From contig NZ_FWFG01000081.1 in NCBI RefSeq assembly GCF_900163655.1, forward strand, positions 1-64,000: 64,000 nucleotides of DNA, written 5' to 3'. Each line of letters opens with the position of its first letter. Position 1 is the first letter of the stretch. This document shows, piece by piece, positions 38,541-47,788 of this stretch. This DNA is from Brachybacterium nesterenkovii (GTDB lineage: Bacteria; Actinomycetota; Actinomycetes; Actinomycetales; Dermabacteraceae). The notes under the pieces were generated by a model. That model made no database searches. It was not told the origin of the DNA and saw nothing but the letters and a program-made list of their open reading frames with translations. A program made the translations under genes and the position numbers.

Positions 38541-41015
38541 CTATCGAGGCGGACCGACGGACCGGGCATCTGCGAGGTCCCAGCCGGGGGCGCCGGGAGA
38601 CGCCCCCTCGGAGCCGTCTCCCGAGCCCTGCATGCTGTCCGCCGCCGCGCGCGGCGTCAGCACGACCGTGCCGTCGCGGTCGGTGCGCACCGCGGGCGTC
38701 CCCAGGACGTCGAGCATCGTCAGGGTCGCCGGGGCGGGGTGGCCGAAGGTGTTGTCCTGGCCCACCTCGACCAGGGCGAGCGACGGGGAGAGCGCCGCGT
38801 AGAGCGCGCCGTCCTGGCGCCGAGAGCCGTGGTGGGCGACCTTGACGAGGTCGGTCGGGCCGGGCCCGAGCTCGGCGAGGGACGCCTGCGCCTCGGGCTC
38901 GAGATCGCCCAGGCCCACGAAGCGGGAGCCGTCCGACCAGGTCGCGGCGAGGACGACGGAGCAGTCGTTCGCATCGCCCTGCTCGGAGCTCGAGGTCTCG
39001 CGCGCGGCCACACGGACGACGTCCTCGGCGCTGAGCGGCCACAGCACATCCAGGCGCAGCCCCGGCAGGTCCGCCCCGTCCCCGCGGACGACAGGCCGCG
39101 CAGCCGGCCCCGGGACCGCGGCGCCCTGGGCATCTCGGGACGGGCACACCCATTGCTCCCGCGGCATCCGCGGCCCCGTGAGCGCGGCGTTCCCGCCGAC
39201 GTGGTCGGCATGCGGATGGGTGAGGACCAGCAGGTCGATGCGCTCGACGCGCAGGTCGTCCAGGCAGGCCGTGAGGGCCGCAGGATCGGGGCCGGTGTCG
39301 ATGAGGACCACGAACGGGTCTGCGCCGGGCGGGAGGGTCCGCAGGAGCGTCGCGTCCCCCTGGCCGACCGCGCAGGCGGCGACCGTCCAGCCCTGTGCTG
39401 CGCCCGGCAGCCACGGGGAGCAGCGCGCCGCCCCCTGGGCGATGAGCACGGCGGCCGCGACCGCCGCGAGCCAGCGGACCGCGCGACGATGGCGCAGCGC
39501 GGTCATCGCCGCGACCGCTGCGAGGACCGCGACCGCTCCGAGCGCCCCTGCCGCCCCGTCGGGCACGGCGATGTGCGCTCCGGGCAGGGATGCGGCGCCG
39601 TGGGCGATCAGGAGGACGAGGTGCGCCGAGCCCGCGGGCAGCAGCCAGAGCACACCGGCGAGACCCGGTGCGAGCGGGCCGATGACCACGGCGATCAGCC
39701 CCAGCACCGTGGCGGGCCCGACGAGGGGCGCGGCGAGCAGGTTCGCCGCCACGGTCCAGAGCGACACCTCGGGGACGAGCAGGATGAGCACGGGGGTGCA
39801 CGCCGCCTGGGCGACGAGCGGGACGGCGACGACGAGGGCCGCCGGCCCGCTCAGGCGCTCGCGGGAGAGCGAGCCAATGGCCCGCGCGGTCGGCGGGGCG
39901 AGGACGAGGATGGCGCCGGTGGCCAGGGCGGAGAGGACGAAGCCGATCGAGGCCGCCTCGAGGGGCGCGGCGACGGACCAGAGGACGAGGGCGGTCGCGA
40001 GGGCCGCGACGGGCGAGGGCCTCACCCCGGCGAAGCGGGCGGCGAGCATCGGGGCGGCCATGGTGGCGGCCCGCAGCACGCTCGGGTGGTCGCCGACGAG
40101 CGCGACGTACCCGGCGCCGACGAGCACGGCGAGCAGGATCCGCGGTCGCCGCGGCGCGCCGAGGAGCAGGAGGGGCACGAGCACCGCGCCGAGGACGAGC
40201 CCGAGGTTCGAGCCCGAGACGGCGACGAGGTGCGAGAGCCCCGCCCCCTGCATCGCGTCCTCGGCCGCGCGGGACAGTCCGGCGGTGTCCCCCGTCGTCA
40301 TGCCGCGCACGAGGGCGGCCTCATCGGCGGGCAGCGTCCCCGTCGTGTCCCGGGCCGCCGCTCGCAGCTGGGCGCGGATGCCGCGGGCGGTGTCGATCCG
40401 CTGCACCTCGGTCACCCGGATCATCACGAGGGTGCCCTCGACGCTCGGGCGCCCGCGGATGCGGACCACGTCCCCCATCGACGCACCGGCGAGGGAGAGC
40501 TCCGCGGGCCCCTCCCCTGCGGCTGCCGTCCCAGCATCGCCGACCAGGAGCGCGCGCAGGCGGACGGGCAGCCGATGCTCCTCGCGCCCGACGCGCACCG
40601 TTCCGGCCGGGAGGACGACCGGGGCCATGACGCTCGGAGAGGCCCACTCGGGTCCGCCCTCGCGCGCCTCGGGCTCCTCCAGGACACGCGCCTCCAGCGT
40701 CACGGTGCGGCTATCGGCCTGAGCCTGCTCCAGGACGTCGCGGGCCGCCTGCGCCCGCTGCACCGCGGGCAGCAGGAGGAGGGTTCCGACCAGCAGCAGC
40801 GCCAGGTGCGCGCACACCGCGCGGACCGCATCGGTGCGTCCGGCGAGCAGGATCGGCACGAGCGCGGCGACCACAAGCAGTGCGAGGGCCACGAGCACGG
40901 GGCGCACCCCCTGAGCGGCGCCGACGGCGGCGAGCGTCCACAGGGCGCAGGCGGTCGGGACCAGGCGGAGATCGGCGCGGGTCAGCGCGGATCGCGCAGG
41001 GACGGGAGTGCTCAC
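38541..41015 (-). CDS. comEC: ComEC/Rec2 DNA uptake channel
   Basis: Competence membrane channel of 824 residues. It has an N-terminal DUF4131-like region, the multi-helix Competence domain (HLVAVSGSNLGL signature, about residue 255), and a C-terminal metallo-beta-lactamase-like domain with THPHADHVGGN and VKVAHHGSR. All of these are needed in transforming bacteria. GTG 41015 overlaps the comEA stop (GTGA). Presence of both genes suggests natural transformation capacity but type IV pilus genes are outside the window. Confidence 0.92.
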   Translation of the reverse strand: MSTPVPARSALTRADLRLVPTACALWTLAAVGAAQGVRPVLVALALLVVAALVPILLAGRTDAVRAVCAHLALLLVGTLLLLPAVQRAQAARDVLEQAQADSRTVTLEARVLEEPEAREGGPEWASPSVMAPVVLPAGTVRVGREEHRLPVRLRALLVGDAGTAAAGEGPAELSLAGASMGDVVRIRGRPSVEGTLVMIRVTEVQRIDTARGIRAQLRAAARDTTGTLPADEAALVRGMTTGDTAGLSRAAEDAMQGAGLSHLVAVSGSNLGLVLGAVLVPLLLLGAPRRPRILLAVLVGAGYVALVGDHPSVLRAATMAAPMLAARFAGVRPSPVAALATALVLWSVAAPLEAASIGFVLSALATGAILVLAPPTARAIGSLSRERLSGPAALVVAVPLVAQAACTPVLILLVPEVSLWTVAANLLAAPLVGPATVLGLIAVVIGPLAPGLAGVLWLLPAGSAHLVLLIAHGAASLPGAHIAVPDGAAGALGAVAVLAAVAAMTALRHRRAVRWLAAVAAAVLIAQGAARCSPWLPGAAQGWTVAACAVGQGDATLLRTLPPGADPFVVLIDTGPDPAALTACLDDLRVERIDLLVLTHPHADHVGGNAALTGPRMPREQWVCPSRDAQGAAVPGPAARPVVRGDGADLPGLRLDVLWPLSAEDVVRVAARETSSSEQGDANDCSVVLAATWSDGSRFVGLGDLEPEAQASLAELGPGPTDLVKVAHHGSRRQDGALYAALSPSLALVEVGQDNTFGHPAPATLTMLDVLGTPAVRTDRDGTVVLTPRAAADSMQGSGDGSEGASPGAPGWDLADARSVGPPR

Positions 41016-42103
41016 ACGACGGCTCGATCGCGCATCTTCTCGAGCGTCGCCGGGCCGATCCCCGGCACGTCCTCGAGGTCGTCCACGCTCGCGAACGGCC
41101 CCTCGGCCTCGCGGTGCTCGATGATCCGCTGCGCGATCGCAGGGCCCACGCCCGGGAGCTCCTCGAGCTGGGCGGCCGATGCCGTGTTGATGTCGATGCG
41201 GGCGTCCGCGTCGCCTGCACCGCCGCCGCCCGTGCCGCCCGCGGACTCGGACCCGCCGGCGGCCTGCGCCGTCGGCCCCGATGCGGGCCCCGATGCGGGC
41301 CCCGGCGTCGGCTGCTCCACCTCTTCGCCGGGGAGGGGGATGCGGATCTGCTCGCCGTCCTGCACCGGGCGCGCCAGGTTCACGGCGTCGAGGTCCGCCT
41401 CGGGCTCGGCTCCCCCGGCCGCCTCGATCGCATCGCCGACGCGATCGCCGGGCCGCAGCTCCACGACGCCCGGGGAGACGACCGCGCCGGACACGTGGAC
41501 GAGGACGACCGCGCTCGCGGTGGCGCCGCCCGCGGCCCCCGCCTCTCTGTTCCCCGCCTCTCCAGTCGCGGCCGAGTCGGCCGTACTGCTCGCCCCTCCG
41601 TCGGCCGCTCCCGTTCCGCCTCCTGCCGAGGAGGGAGTGTCTGCACCGTCGGCACCGCTCGCGGAGGGCTCGTCGGCGCCGTTCCCGCCTGCCCCGTCCG
41701 GACCGCCGCTCGACTGGGCGACCGGTGTTCCGGCCGGCAGCGCTCCCGTATCGAGCGCCCCGCCGCTGGACGCGAGGTGGAACGTGCCTCCGGCGATGAG
41801 CGCGAGCGCGGCGGTCCCGAGGATCGCGGCGCGCGGAGGCCGCGGCACGTCCCGCCACGTGCGGTGCGGACGCGGGGGTCGTCGGTCGATCTCCTCGACG
41901 ATCGGGAGGGGGCGGACCACGGGACCGCGCGGCGCCCCACGCAGACCCGCATCCGCGACGGCATCTGCGTCGTCGCCCGGCGCCCGGCGGCGGTGCCGCC
42001 CCCGCACCGTGCCGCCTCCCACCGGCCCACCCCGCGCCGTGCCGCCCCCGGCCGGCGTCCGTCCCCGGGCCATCGCCGCCTGCTCCTCATCCGCGTCGTC
42101 CAT
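41012..42103 (-). CDS. comEA: ComEA-like DNA-binding competence protein
   Basis: Receptor holding incoming DNA at the membrane, 363 residues. A long basic cytoplasmic N-terminus (about 90 residues), one transmembrane helix near 92-108, a Gly/Ala/Ser-rich spacer, an SLBB domain (VVLVHVSGAVVSPGVVELRPGD) and a C-terminal pair of helix-hairpin-helix motifs (INTASAAQLEELPGVGPAIAQ and LEDVPGIGPATLEKM). The spacer is unusually long. GTGA overlap to comEC. Confidence 0.92.
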   Translation of the reverse strand: MDDADEEQAAMARGRTPAGGGTARGGPVGGGTVRGRHRRRAPGDDADAVADAGLRGAPRGPVVRPLPIVEEIDRRPPRPHRTWRDVPRPPRAAILGTAALALIAGGTFHLASSGGALDTGALPAGTPVAQSSGGPDGAGGNGADEPSASGADGADTPSSAGGGTGAADGGASSTADSAATGEAGNREAGAAGGATASAVVLVHVSGAVVSPGVVELRPGDRVGDAIEAAGGAEPEADLDAVNLARPVQDGEQIRIPLPGEEVEQPTPGPASGPASGPTAQAAGGSESAGGTGGGGAGDADARIDINTASAAQLEELPGVGPAIAQRIIEHREAEGPFASVDDLEDVPGIGPATLEKMRDRAVV

Positions 42104-42194
42104 GCCCCGGACGCTAGGCGGGAGACCCCCGGAACGCAGACCGCCGCCCCCTCGATGGGGACGGCGGTGACATGGGGAGGAAAGGCGGGCGGGC

Positions 42195-42914
42195 TCAGAG
42201 CCCGGCCATGGCCATCCACTGCGGGAGGAATGCGAGCAGGATCGTGACGGCCACGAGCACGTACCACAGCACCGTCAGGACCGCCCAGTGGCGCAGCACC
42301 ATGGCGATCGGGCCCGGGACCGGGAGGTCCCGCTCCTCGACCATGTGCGCGAGGTAGGCGAAGAACATCGGCGCGGTGGCGACCCAGACGACCATGCACC
42401 ACGGGCACAGGGCGCGGATCACGAAGATCGCGGACAGCGCGAGGAAGTGGATGAAGCCGAAGGCGAAGACGAGTCCGCCGAGCACCGCCCAGCGGAACCA
42501 GCGCGGCGGCTGGACCCGCGACAGGAGCAGGGCGCCGACGGTCCCCATGATCGCGAAGCCGCCCAGGCCGATCGCCATGTTGGGGATCCCGAACGCCGAG
42601 GCCTGCCAGGTCATCATCACGGACCCGCAGGAGATGAAGGGGTTCACGTCGCAGCCGAGCTTCGACCCGGGATCGGCGATGAGCTGCATCTTGTCCACGA
42701 GCAGCACGAGTGCCGCGGCCCAGGCCACGGCGGCGCCGAGCAGCAGCACCAGTCCGGTGCGGACGCGCGGTGCCAGGCGGCGCTGGCGCCGCTCGGCCGC
42801 GAGCTCGGCGTCGACCTCGGCCCGCAGGGCCGCGTCGTCGTCCGCGCGACGCGACGCAGCGGCGCCGGGCTCGGTCGGACGCGGATCCGGGGTGAGGGCG
42901 GGGTCCTCGGTCAT
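42195..42914 (-). CDS. Vitamin K epoxide reductase (VKOR)-family protein
   Basis: Membrane thiol oxidase of 239 residues that re-oxidises an extracytoplasmic disulfide-forming partner with a quinone. Five or so helices; the loop cysteines are Cys88 and Cys96 (CDVNPFISC) and the active-site pair is Cys170-x2-Cys173 (CPWC). ATG 42914 follows oleD by 53 bases on the same strand, so it may be the last gene of the ole operon, though a link in function is not obvious. No fused thioredoxin domain. Confidence 0.9.
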   Translation of the reverse strand: MTEDPALTPDPRPTEPGAAASRRADDDAALRAEVDAELAAERRQRRLAPRVRTGLVLLLGAAVAWAAALVLLVDKMQLIADPGSKLGCDVNPFISCGSVMMTWQASAFGIPNMAIGLGGFAIMGTVGALLLSRVQPPRWFRWAVLGGLVFAFGFIHFLALSAIFVIRALCPWCMVVWVATAPMFFAYLAHMVEERDLPVPGPIAMVLRHWAVLTVLWYVLVAVTILLAFLPQWMAMAGL

Positions 42915-42967
42915 GGCATGGCTTCTCTCGGGATCGGGGAGGGCAAGCGCGCGGATGCGCAGCGGCG

Positions 42968-43951
42968 TCAGCGGATGGGGTGGGCGGCGAAGTACCGGGC
43001 GAGCTCGGCGAAGCCCTCGTCGAGGCTGATGCGGGGCGTCCACTGCAGGCGCTCGCGGGTGCGGCGCTGGTCGAACCAGTGGGCGGTCGACAGCTGCTCG
43101 GCCAGGAACTCCGTCATCGGCGGCTCGTCATGGCCGGGACGGATCTCCCACACCCGCTCGATGAGCCGTCCGGCCCGTCGCACCACGGAGCCCGGGACGC
43201 AAAGCCGCGGCCGGGCCACGCCCGCGGCGTCGCACAGACCGCCGATGAAGTCGCGCACCGTGCGGGGCTCGCCGTTGGAGACGACGAAGCTCTCGCCGTG
43301 GACGACCTCGATGCGGTCGAGCGCCGCGACGATCGCCTCGGCCGCGTTGTCCATGTAGGTGGTGTCGATGAGGGCGAGCCCCTGGTCGAGCAGCGGCATG
43401 CGTCCCGCCGCGGCGCGGTCGACGATCCGCTCCACGAGCTGCGTGTCGCCCGGGCCCCACACGACGTGCGGCCGGATCGAGGTGACCAGCATGCCGTCGC
43501 GCCCATCGGCGTCCATCGCGGCGAGCTCGGCGGCGGCCTTGGTGCGCGCGTAGGGCCCGCGGGCCCGCTCGGGGTCCGCGGGCGTGGCGTCGAGCCCGAC
43601 GATCGAGGAGCCGAGGTGGGCCACGGACGGGGAGGACACGTTGACCAGGCGTCCGCCGCCCGCCGCGCGCATCGCGTCCAGCAGGGTGCGGGTGCCGCCG
43701 ACGTTGATGGCCCGGAACTCGTCCTCGGAGCCGGAGATGCCGACCTTCGCGGCCAGATGCACCACGGCGTCGACGCCCTCGACAGCACGGCGGACATCGT
43801 CCGGCTCGGTCAGGGAGCCCTGGACGTCCGTGACGCCCGGGATGGCGGCGGGGCGGCGCTGGAAGGCGCGCACGTCCTCGCCGCGGTCGCGGAGCACGGT
43901 GGCGACCGTGCCCCCGAGCATGCCGGAGGCACCTGTCACGAGAATCTTCAC
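42968..43951 (-). CDS. oleD: OleD, 2-alkyl-3-ketoacid reductase
   Basis: NADPH-dependent reductase that turns the OleA product (2-alkyl-3-keto acid) into a 2-alkyl-3-hydroxy acid. The 327-residue extended SDR has TGASGMLGG (6-14) for NADPH and catalytic Tyr134-x3-Lys138 (YARTK), with the usual NAD-epimerase/3beta-HSD pattern. GTG 43951 overlaps the oleBC stop. The assignment leans on the oleA-oleBC-oleD order, which is the arrangement of olefin-producing actinobacteria such as Micrococcus luteus. Confidence 0.88.
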   Translation of the reverse strand: MKILVTGASGMLGGTVATVLRDRGEDVRAFQRRPAAIPGVTDVQGSLTEPDDVRRAVEGVDAVVHLAAKVGISGSEDEFRAINVGGTRTLLDAMRAAGGGRLVNVSSPSVAHLGSSIVGLDATPADPERARGPYARTKAAAELAAMDADGRDGMLVTSIRPHVVWGPGDTQLVERIVDRAAAGRMPLLDQGLALIDTTYMDNAAEAIVAALDRIEVVHGESFVVSNGEPRTVRDFIGGLCDAAGVARPRLCVPGSVVRRAGRLIERVWEIRPGHDEPPMTEFLAEQLSTAHWFDQRRTRERLQWTPRISLDEGFAELARYFAAHPIR

Positions 43952-46641
43952 GGCCGGCCCGCCTTCGTGCCCTGCAGGGCCTTCTCCGCCCAGGCCGACA
44001 GCGCGGCCCGGTCGATCTTGGAGTTGTGGCGGATGTCCGTGGGCAGCGTGCGGGTCGTGAACACGGCCACCGGATCGGCGCCGGTGGCCTCGCGGACGGC
44101 GCGGCGCACGGCCTCCTGCAGCGCGGGCTGGGCGGGCTTCGGAGCGGACGCGCGGCCGGGCCGGGCCTTCCCCTCGACCTCGAGCACGACGACGACCTGC
44201 TGGGTCCCGACGGGGCCGACGGCTGCGGCGCCCGCCCGGCGGACCGTCGGCACGGACTCCGCGGCGGATTCCACGAGCACGGGCGTCACGAGGCCCTGTG
44301 TGGTGGCGAGCACATGGGCGGCGCGGCCCTCGACCCACAGGCGGCCCTGATCGTCCAGGTGGCCGACGTCGCCGGTCGCGTACCAGCCCTCGAAGCGGGC
44401 GGAGGTGCGGGTGGTGTCCCACAGCATGAGGTACCGGTCCCGGACGTGCGGGGCCTTGACGAGGATCTCGCCGGTGCGGCCGGGGGCGGTCGAGATGTCG
44501 GCGGTCGCCCGGCCCGTCTCGTCCATCGCGGCGATCGCGACCTCGACCCGCGGCACCGGGGTGCCGACGCAGACGCCGGAGCCCTCGCCCGCGGCCTCGA
44601 TGCCCTCGAGGTCGATCGCGGTGACGGCCAGGCACTCGGTCATCCCGTAGGGCGTGAGGGCCTTGGCGTTCGGCAGCAGCTCCGTCAGGCGCCGCAGCAG
44701 CGGGGCCGGGATCGGGGCGCCGGCTGAGAAGTAGGAGGGGACGCGGGCGAGCGCCGTGCGGTCCTCCTCGGTCAGGGCGTCCTCGGTGTCGAAGAGGTTG
44801 CGCAGCGCGGCAGGGGCCGTGAACACGGCCGGGGAGCCGAGGGCGCGCACCGCGGCCGCGAGGGCGGGGGCGGTCAGCTCGCCCGGGCGCGTGACGTCCA
44901 TGTCGGGGACGACGGACGGGGCGCCGAGGGCCGGGCCCAGCAGCGCGAACGGGGCGAAGCCGGCGACGAGCCCGCGCTCGGGGTCGAGCCCGAGCGTGGC
45001 GCCGACGGCCTCGAACATCGCGGCCATCTGCCGGTGCGTGTAGACGGCGCCCTTGGCGGGACCGGTCGAGCCGGAGGTGAACAGGATGACGGCGTCGTCC
45101 TCGGCTCCGGGCCAGGATGCCGCGAGCGGAGCGCCCAGCTCGCGCATGCGGCGGCCCTCGCGGGCGAGGCTCGTGATCGACGTGTCGACACCGAGCACGC
45201 GGCGGTCGACCGTCGGCAGGTCCGCCACCGAGATCCGCGACCCCGGCCAGCCGAGCGCCCGGGCCGCCATGAGCGCCTTCGGGATGCCGATGACGTGGTC
45301 CATGTGGGAGCCGACGACCGCGCGGGTGAGACCCTGCACGCCGAGGCCGGCGTCCGCGACGACGGCGACGACGCCGATGCGCAGGCACGCGTACAGCACC
45401 GCCGTGAGGTCCGCCCCCGGCGGGACCAGGATCGCGGCGCGCTCCCCCGGGCGGATCCCGTGGGCGAGCATGCCCGCCGCGAGGTCGTCGGTGCGCTCGG
45501 CGAGCATCGACCAGCTGATCTCCCGCGGTCCGTCGGCACCGGGGCGCATCTCGACGACAGCGGCCTCATGGGCGTGCAGCGGGTCGGCGGCCAGGCGCCG
45601 GATCGGCTCGCCGATGCGCGGCGCGGCGGCCTCGCCGTCGGCACCGTCCCGCACGACGCGGTCGCGGTTCGCGCGGGCGTCGTCCCCGAAGGTGGCCTCG
45701 AGCCAGCGGGAGACGACCCCGGCGACGTCGGCGTCCTCCCACACCAGGTGGCTCGCGCCCTCGAAGCGGTGGACGTCCGCGTGCGGGACGCGCTCGACGA
45801 GGCCGCGCAGGAAGCGCTCGGTGAAGGAGATGTCGCGCGGGCCCCAGGCGATGAAGGTGGGCACGCGCAGCTCGGCCAGTCCCGCGGCGAGGCGCTCGAG
45901 GGTCGGGCGGCTCGGGTGGTCCGCGTCGGCGGGGATGTCGGCGACGAACTGCTCGATGCCGGCCCGACGGGCGCGCGTCCGGTACGGCGCGAGATAGGCG
46001 TCGCGGACCTCGGCGGGCAGCGGCGGCTCCGACAGCGACAGCGTGGTGCGCAGGAAGGCGTCGGTCACCGACGTCGAGGCGCGGCGGAAGCCCGGGGCGC
46101 TCGCGAGCTCGAGGGAAGCCGGGAGCATCTGCCCGAGGTCCTGATGGATGCCGGTGTTCGACAGGATCATCCCGACGAGATCGTGGCGGTTGTCGAGCGC
46201 CCAGCCGACCGAGACGATGCCGCCCCAGTCGTGGCCGACGGTGACGACGGGCCCGCGCACGCCGAGGGCGTCGGTCAGCAGCGACAGATCGGTGATGCGG
46301 TCCTGCAGGCGCCGGGCGGTGCCGGTGCGCTCGGACCAGCCCATCTCGAGCTGGTCGACCGCGATGACGCGCCACGGGATGTCCTCGCGGATCAGCGAGC
46401 GGTACAGGAAGGAGTGCGTCGGGTTGCCGTGGACGCACAGGAGCGTGCCCACGGGCTCGACGCCGCGCTCGGCCAGCAGCGGCGCGGAGTCCAGCAGGTG
46501 CCAGCGGCGCTCGATGCCGGCGTGGTCGCGCACCGTGACGATGCGGTCGGCGCGCGGGTCGACGCCGGGGCGCGGCGGGACCTCGGCCTGATCCTCCGGA
46601 CGGGCGGCGCCGAGACGGGACGTGAGAGGGCTCGTGTTCAC
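43948..46641 (-). CDS. oleBC: OleBC fusion: beta-lactone decarboxylase plus beta-lactone synthetase
   Basis: A natural fusion of 897 residues. Residues 1-320 are an alpha/beta hydrolase of the haloalkane-dehalogenase type: oxyanion HGNP (71-74), nucleophile Asp138 in GHDWGG, acid near Asp270 and His298. This is OleB, which decarboxylates beta-lactones to cis-olefins. Residues 345-897 are an AMP-ligase-like OleC, with FTSGSTGPAKG (521-531), which makes the beta-lactone from the hydroxy acid with ATP. GTG 46641 overlaps oleA's stop. Fusion of B and C is the actinobacterial form; gammaproteobacteria have them separate. Both active sites look complete. Confidence 0.9.
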   Translation of the reverse strand: MNTSPLTSRLGAARPEDQAEVPPRPGVDPRADRIVTVRDHAGIERRWHLLDSAPLLAERGVEPVGTLLCVHGNPTHSFLYRSLIREDIPWRVIAVDQLEMGWSERTGTARRLQDRITDLSLLTDALGVRGPVVTVGHDWGGIVSVGWALDNRHDLVGMILSNTGIHQDLGQMLPASLELASAPGFRRASTSVTDAFLRTTLSLSEPPLPAEVRDAYLAPYRTRARRAGIEQFVADIPADADHPSRPTLERLAAGLAELRVPTFIAWGPRDISFTERFLRGLVERVPHADVHRFEGASHLVWEDADVAGVVSRWLEATFGDDARANRDRVVRDGADGEAAAPRIGEPIRRLAADPLHAHEAAVVEMRPGADGPREISWSMLAERTDDLAAGMLAHGIRPGERAAILVPPGADLTAVLYACLRIGVVAVVADAGLGVQGLTRAVVGSHMDHVIGIPKALMAARALGWPGSRISVADLPTVDRRVLGVDTSITSLAREGRRMRELGAPLAASWPGAEDDAVILFTSGSTGPAKGAVYTHRQMAAMFEAVGATLGLDPERGLVAGFAPFALLGPALGAPSVVPDMDVTRPGELTAPALAAAVRALGSPAVFTAPAALRNLFDTEDALTEEDRTALARVPSYFSAGAPIPAPLLRRLTELLPNAKALTPYGMTECLAVTAIDLEGIEAAGEGSGVCVGTPVPRVEVAIAAMDETGRATADISTAPGRTGEILVKAPHVRDRYLMLWDTTRTSARFEGWYATGDVGHLDDQGRLWVEGRAAHVLATTQGLVTPVLVESAAESVPTVRRAGAAAVGPVGTQQVVVVLEVEGKARPGRASAPKPAQPALQEAVRRAVREATGADPVAVFTTRTLPTDIRHNSKIDRAALSAWAEKALQGTKAGRP

Positions 46642-47711
46642 CAGGTGATCTCCATGAAGGCGGTGTTGAGGCCGGATCCGACGCCGAGCAGGAGCACCCG
46701 GTCGTCCTTGGCGATATTCGGCTGATGCTTGGCGAGGGTCATCGGCACGGCCTCGGCCGCGACGTTGCCCCAGTCGGAGACCGTGACCGGGATCCGGTCG
46801 AGGCCCACGCCCGTGGCCTTGGCGAAGTTGCGCGTGTAGACCGTCGAGACCTGGTGCGGGATGACGTGCTGGACGCCGCCCAGATCGAACCCGGCCTCGT
46901 TAGCGTCGCGCCACGTGTCCAGGATCAGCTGGATCCCGTTCTCGAGCAGCCCCGCGGAATCGGTGCGCATGTCGTCCATGTCGCCGATGCACAGGTCGTG
47001 GTGCTCGGTGCCGGCGCGCGCCTGGGTCCCCACCAGGCGGTGGCCCTCCGGATGCCGGTCTGCCGGGCCCAGCACGGCGGCGGCCGCACCGGAGCCGAGG
47101 GTCAGCGAGGCGAACTGGTTGTTGAAGTCGGCGCGGGTGGCGCCCTTGGAGTTCAGGCGGCCGATGGTGCCCCGCTGGACCTCCTCGACATCCTCGGCGC
47201 CCACCACGAGCGCGTACTGGATCTGCCCGGAGTCGATCATGCTCGCGGCCATCGTCATCGCGTTGACGAAGCCCAGGCAGGCGTTGGTGATGTCGAAGTC
47301 CATGCAGGTGGTGGGCATGCCGAGGGCGTTGTGGACGCTCGTGACGACCGCCGGCTCGAGGTGCTGGCGGGAGACGGAGGCGTTGATCATGAGCCCCACC
47401 TGGTCGCGCGTGATCCCGGCCCGGGCCATCGCCCGCTCGGCGGCCAGCACGATCCCCTGGCGCCAGCCGGTCTCGGTGTCGCGCCACCAGCGGCGCTCAT
47501 AGACCCCGGCGACGCGCTGCAGCACGCCCTTGGGCAGTCGCAGGCGGCGGCGGGCGGGGGCGAGCCACTCGTCGATCTGATCGGAGCTGACGGGCACCTG
47601 CGCCTCGGTCGCCTCGACCGCGAGCAGTGCCGTGTTCCGATGCACGATGGTCGTGTTGCCGTTCAAGTCCTCTGCCTTCGTCCCTGCGTTCGTGGTCGTC
47701 CCATTGTCCAT
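46638..47711 (-). CDS. oleA: OleA, head-to-head acyl-CoA condensing thiolase
   Basis: Joins two fatty acyl-CoAs by non-decarboxylative Claisen condensation, the first step of long-chain olefin synthesis. The 357-residue thiolase has Cys145 (TNACLGF), His286 (IPHQVS) and Asn316 (DWGNVA), aligning with the catalytic Cys, His and Asn known for Xanthomonas OleA, plus Glu119 (HLEP) corresponding to its alkyl-channel glutamate. This Glu separates OleA from FabH. ATG 47711; the first 20 residues are polar. Lies 77 bases after the isomerase-like gene on the same strand. Confidence 0.92.
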   Translation of the reverse strand: MDNGTTTNAGTKAEDLNGNTTIVHRNTALLAVEATEAQVPVSSDQIDEWLAPARRRLRLPKGVLQRVAGVYERRWWRDTETGWRQGIVLAAERAMARAGITRDQVGLMINASVSRQHLEPAVVTSVHNALGMPTTCMDFDITNACLGFVNAMTMAASMIDSGQIQYALVVGAEDVEEVQRGTIGRLNSKGATRADFNNQFASLTLGSGAAAAVLGPADRHPEGHRLVGTQARAGTEHHDLCIGDMDDMRTDSAGLLENGIQLILDTWRDANEAGFDLGGVQHVIPHQVSTVYTRNFAKATGVGLDRIPVTVSDWGNVAAEAVPMTLAKHQPNIAKDDRVLLLGVGSGLNTAFMEITW

Positions 47712-47788
47712 CTTCCGTCTGCCCGTCGCCTGAGGGGCGGGCGCACGGACGCGGCGCACGCACGCGGCACGGTCAGGCCGCTGTGCCG

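Noticed and set aside
38739-42170. Long plus-strand frame opposite comEC and comEA
   Set aside because: Antisense shadow; composition is low-complexity Gly/Arg/Asp and no domain is visible.
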